DNA from: Anaerolineaceae bacterium
GTDB lineage: Bacteria > Chloroflexota > Anaerolineae > Anaerolineales > Anaerolineaceae
Assembly: GCA_016841445.1 (NCBI GenBank)
Contig: JAENZD010000002.1
Span: 372,001 to 436,000, forward strand
DNA length: 64,000 nucleotides
Direction of reading: 5' to 3'
Notes under the pieces: generated by a model
The model's input: only the letters and a program-made list of their open reading frames with translations
What the model was told of the DNA's origin: nothing
The model's database searches: none
Program-made: the position numbers and the translations under genes
Shown here: positions 50,926 through 58,898 of the stretch, one piece after another
How the letters are laid out: the number at the start of each line of letters is the position of its first letter
Position numbering within the stretch: position 1 is the first letter of the stretch

Positions 50926-51657
50926 ATGCAAGGTAAGAAGAAACCATTGATTGGAATTACCAGCGGTATTACTACAAACAGCCAGGGTTCTTTGATTAAC
51001 CAGGTTGGGCAGGCTTATGTCCAGGCAGTCGAATCTGCAGGGGGAATTCCTTGGGTTATCCCTGTATACAAGAATGCGTCGAATAACCTTGATTCCCTCC
51101 TCTCACATTTGGATGGTGTGTTATTCTCGGGTGGTGGTGATATCGAGCTGAAACGCTTCAATGGCAGACCCCATCCAAGGGTTTATGGGATCTCACCTGA
51201 AAGGGATTCTCTTGAATTTAGTTTGATGGGAAAAGTTATTGAAGCCGATTTACCGATGCTGGCCATCTGCCGCGGTATACAGGTGCTGAATGTTGCATTT
51301 GGTGGGGATCTGTATACACACATTCAGGACCAGCTTTCATTTTTACTCAAGCATGACTGGTTTCCCGGTCATCCCCGGGATAAGTTTGCCCACACGGTCA
51401 GCATTAAATGCGGCAGCTTATTGGATAAAATTTTCGAGGCGGATGAGATCAAAGTTAACAGCCTGCACCATCAGGGTGTATCACGCGTTGGTGATGGTCT
51501 GGAAGCAACTGCCTTCGCGCCGGATGGATTGGTCGAGGGCCTGGAAGTACAGGGTGCTCGATTCGCTGTTGGGGTTCAGTGGCACCCGGAGTGTTTACCT
51601 ACAGATCCACAGGCGAAAAAACTATTCAGGTTGTTTATTGCAGCCTGTTCATCGTAA
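50926..51657 (+). CDS. Class I glutamine amidotransferase (peptidase C26 type)
   Basis: A 243-residue protein of the gamma-glutamyl-GABA hydrolase/PuuD group. PLIGITSGI opens it, LDGVLFSGGGDIELKRF follows, the nucleophile is Cys in MLAICRGIQVLNVAFGG, and VNSLHHQGV and VGVQWHPECLP hold the His-Glu pair. It hydrolyses gamma-glutamyl amides; the natural substrate is not given by the context. ATG 50926 (GGGAG in front) is used; ATG 50914 is possible, with its ribosome site in the rplS terminator stem. Confidence 0.88.
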   Translation: MQGKKKPLIGITSGITTNSQGSLINQVGQAYVQAVESAGGIPWVIPVYKNASNNLDSLLSHLDGVLFSGGGDIELKRFNGRPHPRVYGISPERDSLEFSLMGKVIEADLPMLAICRGIQVLNVAFGGDLYTHIQDQLSFLLKHDWFPGHPRDKFAHTVSIKCGSLLDKIFEADEIKVNSLHHQGVSRVGDGLEATAFAPDGLVEGLEVQGARFAVGVQWHPECLPTDPQAKKLFRLFIAACSS

Positions 51658-51722
51658 TAGAACGCGCCTTGATCCCTATTCTTTAATTTATAATCAACAG
51701 CATCATATTTGATAGGTTTTGC

Positions 51723-53585
51723 ATGGAAGCGATGCCAAAAGAGAGAGTTGAAAAGTTACAGGCATTGAGCACCAAACAGCTCTTAATAAAGTATTTGAGT
51801 CCTCAAAAAGGACGAGTGATACTCCTGGCTTTATTCATCTTCATTAATTTAGGACTGCAGCTATTGACCCCCCAAATTATTGGGCAGTTTATTGATTCAG
51901 TCACCCAGAAAGAAACGCTGAGTAAGCTTGTTCGATTGGGCGTTTTGTTTGTGGGGGTTGCATTCTTACAGCAGATTTTTGCGATCATCTCAGCTTATTT
52001 CACCCAAAATGTGGGCTGGAGTGCAACCAATGCCCTGAGAGAAGATCTGACACAGCATGCACTCAACCTGGATATGCGATTCCACAAAACCCATCCGCCG
52101 GGGGAAATGATCAGCAGGATTGACTCAGATATCAACACCTTAAATGATTTCTTTTCTCAATTCCTGCTGCAATTGGTTGGCAATATCTTACTGGTCGCTG
52201 CAATATTGATAATATTATTTTTTGAGGATTGGCGAATCGGTTTGGTTTTAACAGGGTTCAGCGTGATTGCGATGCTGTTTCTGACCCGCTTCCGTAATAT
52301 TGCTGTTCCGCATTGGGAAGCGGAACGAAAAGCAGAAGCGGATTTTTATAGTTTTCTTGAAGAACGGCTGGCCGGCACAGCAGATATCCGTGCGAATGGG
52401 GGCAGGTCATACACGATCCGCCGGTTCTTTGGATTGATCCAATCCATGTTCAAGCGTTCGGTCAAAGCTGCGTTTATGGTCAACATCTTGATCAATTCGA
52501 TGTTCCTGATTTTTGCTGTTGGTAATGCGGTCTCCCTGGGGGTTGGCGGTGCGCTGTATTTTAATGGGATCATCACCATAGGAACAGTTTATATCGTTTT
52601 TCAATACAGCCGTTTATTGGAAAGACCTTTGGATCAAATTTCAAGGCAGCTCTCCAATGTGCAAAAATCGCTTGCCAGCCTCAAGCGGGTGATTAATTTG
52701 CTTTCAACGGAAAGCAAGATTGTTGACCCACACCAACTCAGAGAGAAGTCACTCTCCGATGGGCTAACTGCATTGGGGCAAGAGGTCAGCTTGTGTTTTG
52801 ACCACGTTTCATTCTATTATGATGACCAACCAGAGCAGGCTTTAGTGGAAAATAGCTCTCCAGAACCTGTTGGCCAGGTCCTGACTGATATCAACTTCTC
52901 TCTGGCTCCAGGGGAAATCCTGGGGTTGCTCGGTCGGACGGGCAGCGGGAAAACCACCCTGACCAGGCTTCTTTTTCGCCTGTATGACCCCCAGGCTGGG
53001 ACAATTTATATTTCTCCGCACCCATCCCAAAGCCAGGCGGTGGATATCCGGCAGATTCCTTTATCAACCCTGCGCAGCAAGGTTGGGATCGTCACGCAGA
53101 ATATTGAACTCTTTCACGCCTCGGTGCGCGATAACCTTACATTTTTTGACAGCAGCATCAACGATTCCCGGATCCTGGAGGTTCTCCATGGGCTGGGGTT
53201 ATCACACTGGTTCAACAGCATGAAAAATGGATTGGACTCTGATCTCGAATCAGGCGGCGGGGGACTTTCAGCCGGCGAAGCCCAGCTGTTGGCTTTTGCA
53301 CGCATTTTTCTCAAAGACCCCGGGATTGTTATTTTGGATGAAGCCTCATCCCGGCTGGACCCGGCGACCGAACACCTGATCGAGAAGGCAGTTGACCGAT
53401 TGATTAAGGGAAGGACTGCGCTGATCATCGCACACAGGCTCACGACGGTTCAACGGGCAGATAAGATCATGATCCTTGAGAGCGGCCATATTGAAGAGTT
53501 TGGTGACAGGCAGGCGCTTACCCTCAATCCTGATTCTCGCTTCAATCAACTGCTGAGAACCGGGTTGGATGAGGTGCTGGCATGA
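51723..53585 (+). CDS. ABC exporter half-transporter with canonical ATPase residues
   Basis: A 620-residue protein: six spans (about residues 30-320), then a nucleotide-binding domain with Walker A LLGRTGSGKTTLTR, signature LSAGEAQLLAFARIF, Walker B GIVILDEASSRLD (catalytic Glu present) and H-loop IIAHRLTTVQ. The signature is not the usual LSGGQ. It overlaps the next gene (ATGA), which encodes the partner half. Together they probably make a heterodimeric exporter; the substrate is unknown. ATG 51723 has no strong ribosome site. Confidence 0.92.
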   Translation: MEAMPKERVEKLQALSTKQLLIKYLSPQKGRVILLALFIFINLGLQLLTPQIIGQFIDSVTQKETLSKLVRLGVLFVGVAFLQQIFAIISAYFTQNVGWSATNALREDLTQHALNLDMRFHKTHPPGEMISRIDSDINTLNDFFSQFLLQLVGNILLVAAILIILFFEDWRIGLVLTGFSVIAMLFLTRFRNIAVPHWEAERKAEADFYSFLEERLAGTADIRANGGRSYTIRRFFGLIQSMFKRSVKAAFMVNILINSMFLIFAVGNAVSLGVGGALYFNGIITIGTVYIVFQYSRLLERPLDQISRQLSNVQKSLASLKRVINLLSTESKIVDPHQLREKSLSDGLTALGQEVSLCFDHVSFYYDDQPEQALVENSSPEPVGQVLTDINFSLAPGEILGLLGRTGSGKTTLTRLLFRLYDPQAGTIYISPHPSQSQAVDIRQIPLSTLRSKVGIVTQNIELFHASVRDNLTFFDSSINDSRILEVLHGLGLSHWFNSMKNGLDSDLESGGGGLSAGEAQLLAFARIFLKDPGIVILDEASSRLDPATEHLIEKAVDRLIKGRTALIIAHRLTTVQRADKIMILESGHIEEFGDRQALTLNPDSRFNQLLRTGLDEVLA

Positions 53586-55387
53586 AAGAAATGAAGAATA
53601 CAACGAAAAAAGAACGCCCAAGCACCTGGTGGTATATCTGGCAGTTGACCAAGTATAAACCATGGGTTTACGGTACATTTGGCCTGATGGAAATCCTGAT
53701 CTTTGGCGTTTTCCCACAGTTAAGCGGATTTGTTATTCAGGGGATTTTTAACCGGCTGACAGGAGAGGCAGCTGTCAGTTTGAATTTGACAACCCTGGCA
53801 ATCTTACTGGTTGCTGTTGCCGTTGGGCGGGGGATTGCCTTCTTTACAGATGTCTGGTTGTATTTTAACTTCCAATACACCGTCACAGCCTTATTGCGGG
53901 TGAATATCTTCGATACCATCCTCCGCCGCCCTGGCGCAAAGGCAGTGCCCGAGTCTCCTGGCGATGCCGTCAGTCGTTTCAGAGATGATGCCCAGGAAAT
54001 TGCCTGGTTCATGTCAGAAATGCTGATCGTCCTGGGCTTTGGAGTCTTTGCCGTGGTTGCATTGATCGTTATGCTTCGAATAAACGTCCGAATTACCCTG
54101 ATCGTTTTTATTCCACTGGTGATCGTGATCTTCATCGCGAATTTTGCGAACAATAAGATCACAGAGTATCGCCAGGCAAGCCGAAATGCGACCAGCAAGG
54201 TCACCGATTTTGTCGGTGAGCTCTTCGGGGCTGTCCAGGCCGTGAAAGTTGCTGGCGCTGAGGAGCGGAGCGTTGACCACCTTAAGGCACTCAATGTGAC
54301 TCGCCGGAAGGCGACTTTAAAGGATGTATTGTTCTCACAGGTGTTGAACTCTGCATTTCATAACACGTCCAACCTGTTCACAGGTCTGATACTGCTTTCC
54401 GTGGGTTCTGTGATGCAGGCCGGGGATTTTACTGTTGGAGACCTTGCTTTATTTGTTTACTACCTTTCATGGGTGACAGATTTTTCTGCCATCATTGGCG
54501 ATAAGATAGCCTGGTTCAAACGCCTGGGTGTCTCGATTGACCGGATGATTTATCTTTTACAGGGAACGCCGGCTCGCAAACTGGTTGAATATGCACCGGT
54601 TTATCTGCGCGGTGATCTACCCGAAGTAGCATATCCGAAAAAGACCGAGGGGGATCAGCTGGAAACATTGGAAGTGCATAATCTCACTTATCGCTTCCCG
54701 GATACCGGCCGGGGAATTGAAAACATTGATCTGCACCTGACAAAAGGGACATTTACTGTCATCACGGGGCGTGTGGGCTCCGGAAAATCGACCTTGCTCC
54801 AGGCGTTGTTGGGGCTCTTACCGCTTCAATCCGGCGGTATTTATTGGAATGGCAAGCGGGTTGAGGAACCCGGAGAATTTTTTGTGCCGCCCAGAAGTGC
54901 TTACACCTCACAGGTGCCGCTCCTGTTCAGCGAGAGTTTGAAAGATAATATCCTGATGGGCTATCCAGTGGATGAAGCGGCGATGGAAGCCGCTGTGCAT
55001 GCAGCAGTTCTGGATGATGACATTGCGGAAATGTCCAAGGGATTAGCAACCGTTGTGGGTCCGAAAGGTGTCAAACTTTCGGGCGGACAGCGACAAAGAG
55101 CCGCAGCAGCGCGGATGTTTGTTCGCCAGGCGTCGCTGCTGGTGTTTGATGATATCTCCAGCGCGCTGGATGTGGAGACCGAACAAGCGCTTTGGAAACG
55201 GATCTTCACAACGCAGAAAGATGCGACCTGCCTTGTGGTCAGCCACCGGAAGCCTGCCCTGCAAAGAGCTGACCAGATCATATTGTTGAAGGATGGGCAG
55301 ATTGAAGCCGTTGGCCGGTTATCAGATTTGCTGCAGAATAATAAAGAGATGCAGCGGCTTTGGCATGGGGAAGAAAAGGTATCATAA
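53582..55387 (+). CDS. ABC exporter half-transporter with Asp in place of the catalytic Glu
   Basis: A 601-residue partner of the gene before: six spans, then Walker A VITGRVGSGKSTLLQ, a standard signature KLSGGQRQRAAAARMF, and Walker B LLVFDDISSALD, in which the catalytic Glu is replaced by Asp. H-loop VVSHRKPALQ. So one site (Walker motifs of the first protein with LSGGQ of this one) should be active and the other degenerate, as in known heterodimeric exporters. The genes overlap by four bases. Confidence 0.92.
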   Translation: MKEMKNTTKKERPSTWWYIWQLTKYKPWVYGTFGLMEILIFGVFPQLSGFVIQGIFNRLTGEAAVSLNLTTLAILLVAVAVGRGIAFFTDVWLYFNFQYTVTALLRVNIFDTILRRPGAKAVPESPGDAVSRFRDDAQEIAWFMSEMLIVLGFGVFAVVALIVMLRINVRITLIVFIPLVIVIFIANFANNKITEYRQASRNATSKVTDFVGELFGAVQAVKVAGAEERSVDHLKALNVTRRKATLKDVLFSQVLNSAFHNTSNLFTGLILLSVGSVMQAGDFTVGDLALFVYYLSWVTDFSAIIGDKIAWFKRLGVSIDRMIYLLQGTPARKLVEYAPVYLRGDLPEVAYPKKTEGDQLETLEVHNLTYRFPDTGRGIENIDLHLTKGTFTVITGRVGSGKSTLLQALLGLLPLQSGGIYWNGKRVEEPGEFFVPPRSAYTSQVPLLFSESLKDNILMGYPVDEAAMEAAVHAAVLDDDIAEMSKGLATVVGPKGVKLSGGQRQRAAAARMFVRQASLLVFDDISSALDVETEQALWKRIFTTQKDATCLVVSHRKPALQRADQIILLKDGQIEAVGRLSDLLQNNKEMQRLWHGEEKVS

Positions 55388-55473
55388 AATACTTAAGATT
55401 TTATCGGACCTGATGACTTTGGCCATTCTTGAGTATAATAACGCAGGCAATCAACGATTAAAGAACGGATTTT

Positions 55474-56538
55474 ATGTCTGAAAAAGCAACCTCTGGACGT
55501 GAAGTTAGGCTGACAACCCTTTCAAGCTGTGCGGGTTGAGCGTCCAAACTACGCGCGGAAGCGCTGGCGCAGGTTCTGCAGCCAATCTCAGAAATCTACC
55601 GTGACCTGGAAGCCCCAGACCTGATCATCGGGATGGAAAAGCCCGATGATGCTGCCGTGTGGCGGTTGGGTGATGGCCGTGCTTTGGTCATGACCACTGA
55701 CTTTTTCACACCGGTTGTTGATGATGCATATGACTACGGCGCGATTGCGGCTGCGAATAGCCTTTCAGACGTTTATGCCATGGGCGCCACGCCGTTTATG
55801 GCATTGACAGTCGCCGCGCTGCCCCCTGACCTGGACACCAATATCTCACAGAAGATCATCCGCGGGCTGACTGAGAAAGCACTCGAAGCGAATACGATCA
55901 TTGCAGGGGGCCATACCATCCAGGATAAGGAACCCAAAATTGGCCTGGTTGCCATCGGTTTTGCGGACGAGAATGCCTTACTGCGTAAGGATGGATTGAA
56001 GCCAGGTGACCGGTTGGTCATCACCAAACCCCTTGGTTTCGGCGTGACCACCACTGCTCTAAAACAACAGAAAGCACCTCCTGAGGATATCAGGGAGGTC
56101 GTGGACTGGATGAAACGTCTTAACAAGGGCAGTGCAGAACTGGCCATCCAGTTCCATCTACAAGCCGCTACGGATATAACCGGGTTCAGCTTGTTAGGGC
56201 ATGCCTGGGAGATGGCGGTGGGTGCAAAACTTGGGATGAAAATTTCCTTTAAGGATATCCCGCTGGTTTCATGCGCAAAAAAGCATGCTGAGGCCTGGCG
56301 GTTTCCAGGCGGTGCCTTCGATAATAAGCTCTATTACAGTCAATTTGTCGATTTTGATGAGTCGATCCGCGAAGAATACCAGATGCTGCTTTTTGACCCC
56401 CAGACCAGCGGCGGGCTGCTACTGGGTGTTCCGGAAGCTGATCTGGATCCCTTCTTGGCTGAAGCGAAAAGACGAAACGAACCTGCCTGGGTGATTGGTG
56501 AGGTGATCGAGGATGAAAAGATCCTCATTACCCCATGA
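55474..56538 (+). CDS. selD: Selenide, water dikinase with selenocysteine at the active site
   Basis: A 354-residue SelD with one in-frame TGA (55537-55539, codon 22). N-terminal sequence: REVRLTTLSSCAG-U-ASKLRAEAL, aligned with E. coli GAGCGCK so that U takes the place of catalytic Cys17 and Lys25 that of Lys20. The remainder is typical: PDDAAVWRLGDGRALVMTTDFFTPVVDD, AAANSLSDVYAMGA, IAGGHTIQDKEP, DITGFSLLGHAWEM, FDPQTSGGLLLGV. It makes selenophosphate from selenide and ATP. Standard gene calling would start at ATG 55633 and lose the active site. TATAAT at 55434-55439 is a likely -10. Confidence 0.95.
55540..55570 (+). promoter_or_regulatory. Bacterial SECIS-like hairpin directly after the selD UGA
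   Basis: Right behind the TGA, GCGTC (55540-55544) can pair with GGCGC (55566-55570, one G-U). Above an asymmetric internal loop, GCGC (55553-55556) pairs with GCGC (55561-55564) around a GGAA loop. The loop guanine lies 18 bases after the UGA, in the range known for SelB-binding hairpins. Confidence 0.65.
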
Positions 56539-56558
56539 TATTGAATGCATGACCCAAT

Positions 56559-56587
56559 TTGATTATTTTTCCAGACTTGAGTAGAAT
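56559..56587 (+). promoter_or_regulatory. sigma70 promoter of the CAP-domain gene
   Basis: TTGATT (56559-56564), 17 bases, TAGAAT (56582-56587), 73 bases before the ATG at 56660. A second possible -10, GATAAT (56648-56653), lies six bases before that ATG. Confidence 0.6.
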
Positions 56588-56659
56588 CGTCCCACTATTA
56601 GTTTCCATATATAAATCTTCAGGAATGTCCTGATTTTCGATAACTCAGATAATATTTTA

Positions 56660-57661
56660 ATGAAACCCCTAAACTTACTGCGCAGACTTATTTTTCCAGG
56701 TTTACTCGTTGTTTTTACATTGTTTTTAGCTACCCCAAATTCTGCTACAGCACAAGCTGGGACGGCAGCCCAGGTGCTAGCAGAGATCAATGGGGTGCGT
56801 TCTGCTAACGGGTTAGCTCCCCTGGTTGAGAATATTTACCTGAACATTGCCGCTCAAACCCAGGCAGATTATATTGCGGCAACCGGGATAGGCAGCCATA
56901 TTGGGGAGGGGGGGAGTACCTCCGCTGACCGGGCTTTGGCAGCAGGTTATGGTGAAGGTGCGACAGTTTGGGTGACTGAGAACTGGGCACGAGGCCCGGG
57001 ACTGACAGCATATGAATGTGTTTATAATATGTGGGTACCCTCAACAGACCACCTCAATAACATCCTGACAACCTGGCACAACGAATTTGGCGCGGGAGTC
57101 GCCCTGGATTCGAATGGATTTACCGTTTATGTTGCTGTTTTCGGGCATACCAGCGGCAGCGTTGTTGTGCAGCCCACGATCGACCCCAATGCACCAACCA
57201 CTACTCAGGCACCTTATATTCAGCCGGTGACAACGTCTACCCCCAACCCGGATGGTTCTGTAATCCATGTTGTTCAACCGGGGCAGTCCTTATGGGCTAT
57301 TGTGGATGCCTACGGGATTGCAATGGCGGATCTTTTGGCCTTGAACGGGCTAACTGAGGATGATGCGATCTTTCCGGACCAGGAACTGATCATCGTTGCG
57401 GCATCTATTCAAGAGACGGTGCCGCCAACGGATACGCCTGAAGTCGAAGAACCGACACCGACTCTGACGCCAACCCCAGCACCTACGAAAACACCTGCGG
57501 CAACCCAGGTGACGATGACGCCCGAACCAACGGAAGCAGAACGGAGCAATTTCCTGGTAAATATCTTCAGCGGGGATTCATTATGGATAGGGATTGGATT
57601 GGTGGTTGTGAGCCTTTTTGGGATTGCGCTGCTGCTGTTCACTTCCTCAAGGTTGAAATAA
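56660..57661 (+). CDS. Secreted CAP-domain protein with LysM and C-terminal anchor
   Basis: A 333-residue protein. Signal peptide 1-32 (FPGLLVVFTLFLATPNSATA); CAP/SCP domain about 36-168 (VLAEINGVRSANGLAPLV, GSHIGEGGST, VTENWARG, MWVPSTDHLNNIL, FGAGVAL); LysM about 203-247 (IHVVQPGQSLWAIVDAYGIAMADLLALNGLTEDDAIFPDQELII); a Thr/Pro-rich linker 250-297; a final membrane span about 308-328 with a short basic end. It should be held at the outer face of the membrane and bind peptidoglycan. The CAP role is not known. Confidence 0.9.
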   Translation: MKPLNLLRRLIFPGLLVVFTLFLATPNSATAQAGTAAQVLAEINGVRSANGLAPLVENIYLNIAAQTQADYIAATGIGSHIGEGGSTSADRALAAGYGEGATVWVTENWARGPGLTAYECVYNMWVPSTDHLNNILTTWHNEFGAGVALDSNGFTVYVAVFGHTSGSVVVQPTIDPNAPTTTQAPYIQPVTTSTPNPDGSVIHVVQPGQSLWAIVDAYGIAMADLLALNGLTEDDAIFPDQELIIVAASIQETVPPTDTPEVEEPTPTLTPTPAPTKTPAATQVTMTPEPTEAERSNFLVNIFSGDSLWIGIGLVVVSLFGIALLLFTSSRLK

Positions 57662-57707
57662 AAAAAACCGAAAACCGGAGATGGGGTGACAGAATCACCA
57701 AACACTC

Positions 57708-57733
57708 AAGAGGCAGAACCTATGCCTCTTTTC
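57708..57733 (+). terminator. Terminator of the CAP gene, overlapping the convergent gene's end
   Basis: AAGAGGCA / TGCCTCTT, perfect 8-base stem, 7-base loop, then TTCCC. It covers the stop of the minus-strand gene at 57720 and might serve both directions. Confidence 0.65.
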
Positions 57734-58811
57734 CCTCAATATACCCCTGCAATGTCTTGCCAGGATAGTAATGCTCAAATGCTGATTGGACATTGCCTTT
57801 TGTGACTGCCATGTTGGCATAGAACACCACACCAGGAATTTTTGCGCCATTGAGCAGGTTGACCATCTGGCTCAGGCACCATTTTGCTGGTGTAATGGAG
57901 GAATAGGCTGCAGTCCCTACAATGTCACCATCATAAATACCTCTAAGGACAGGTTTGTCCTGGTCTATTGAAGTAAGGAGGATATCGCGTCTATCCTTTT
58001 CAACTTTTGATTGCAGCATGCCGAGTGTTGCTGCAGAATACAAACCCCAAGCCCCAAGCATATCAGGATGATCTTTGATCGCACCATTAAAGACCTCAAA
58101 ATGTTCTTCTGTAGATACCCCGGTTAGCGCAACGATCTCTATATCAGGGTATTTCTTGAACACATCAATGAAACCTTTTGCCCTTGTTACTGCGTTGGGG
58201 TGCATAAATGGCAGGGTCTGATAAATAATAACGCCTTTCATTTTCTTGCCTTCTGCTAATATTGCTTCTTCAAGCAGTTCGGCTGCGATTTTTCCTTGCT
58301 CGACAGTATCCGAAATGACAACAGCATCAACATTTCCAGCAAGCGGTGCGTTGAGCGTGACCACCGGTATGTTAGCTTCCTCAAGTGCATCCAGGGCTGT
58401 TTTGACACCTGTAAAATCACACGGTCCGAGGATCACCCCATCGACACCTTGGTGGATCCACTGAACAACCGCCTGATCTTGAGCTTCCTGGTCGTAGTTT
58501 GCGTTATGGACAAGGAGTTCGACACCCGCTTCTTCCGCTGCGTTTTTCATGCTCTCCAGCATCATGGTGCCAACTTCATCCAGTGTGCAGTAGAGTGAAA
58601 AACCAAGCGTGTATTTATGGTTTGCCCTGGGTATTTCTGTCGTCATGTCGTCAGGGACTTTCACAGCCCCGACTGATCTGATGGTCACATCGCATTCAAC
58701 GCCGGTTTTTTTATACCAGCTATTCAAGTCAAATTTCTTATCCTGATCCCCTACATAAATAAAATCTGCCTGATTTGCATTCATAACAGGTTTGTCATCT
58801 GAGTTTTTCAT
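57720..58811 (-). CDS. Periplasmic-binding-fold (sugar-type) protein without signal peptide
   Basis: About 363 residues. Residues 90-350 match the type 1 periplasmic binding fold of ribose/LacI type: YTLGFSLYCTLDEVGTMMLESMKNAAEEAGVELLVHNANYDQ, QWIHQGVDGVILGPCD, IPVVTLNAPLAGN and VISDTVEQGKIAAELL. There is no signal peptide, lipobox or helix-turn-helix; instead about 70 unusual residues lead it (NQADFIYVGDQDKKFDLNSWY). It could be a cytosolic sensor, perhaps of an orphan system; no ABC permease is near. ATG 58811 follows GAGGAG. Confidence 0.8.
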   Translation of the reverse strand: MKNSDDKPVMNANQADFIYVGDQDKKFDLNSWYKKTGVECDVTIRSVGAVKVPDDMTTEIPRANHKYTLGFSLYCTLDEVGTMMLESMKNAAEEAGVELLVHNANYDQEAQDQAVVQWIHQGVDGVILGPCDFTGVKTALDALEEANIPVVTLNAPLAGNVDAVVISDTVEQGKIAAELLEEAILAEGKKMKGVIIYQTLPFMHPNAVTRAKGFIDVFKKYPDIEIVALTGVSTEEHFEVFNGAIKDHPDMLGAWGLYSAATLGMLQSKVEKDRRDILLTSIDQDKPVLRGIYDGDIVGTAAYSSITPAKWCLSQMVNLLNGAKIPGVVFYANMAVTKGNVQSAFEHYYPGKTLQGYIEGKEA

Positions 58812-58898
58812 GTCTTGCTCCTCGTTTATCCAATTCAATAACATGATTTTTGGTCACCATGGTTGCGTTAACAACACAGGTGACAGGGCGGCGGTGTT

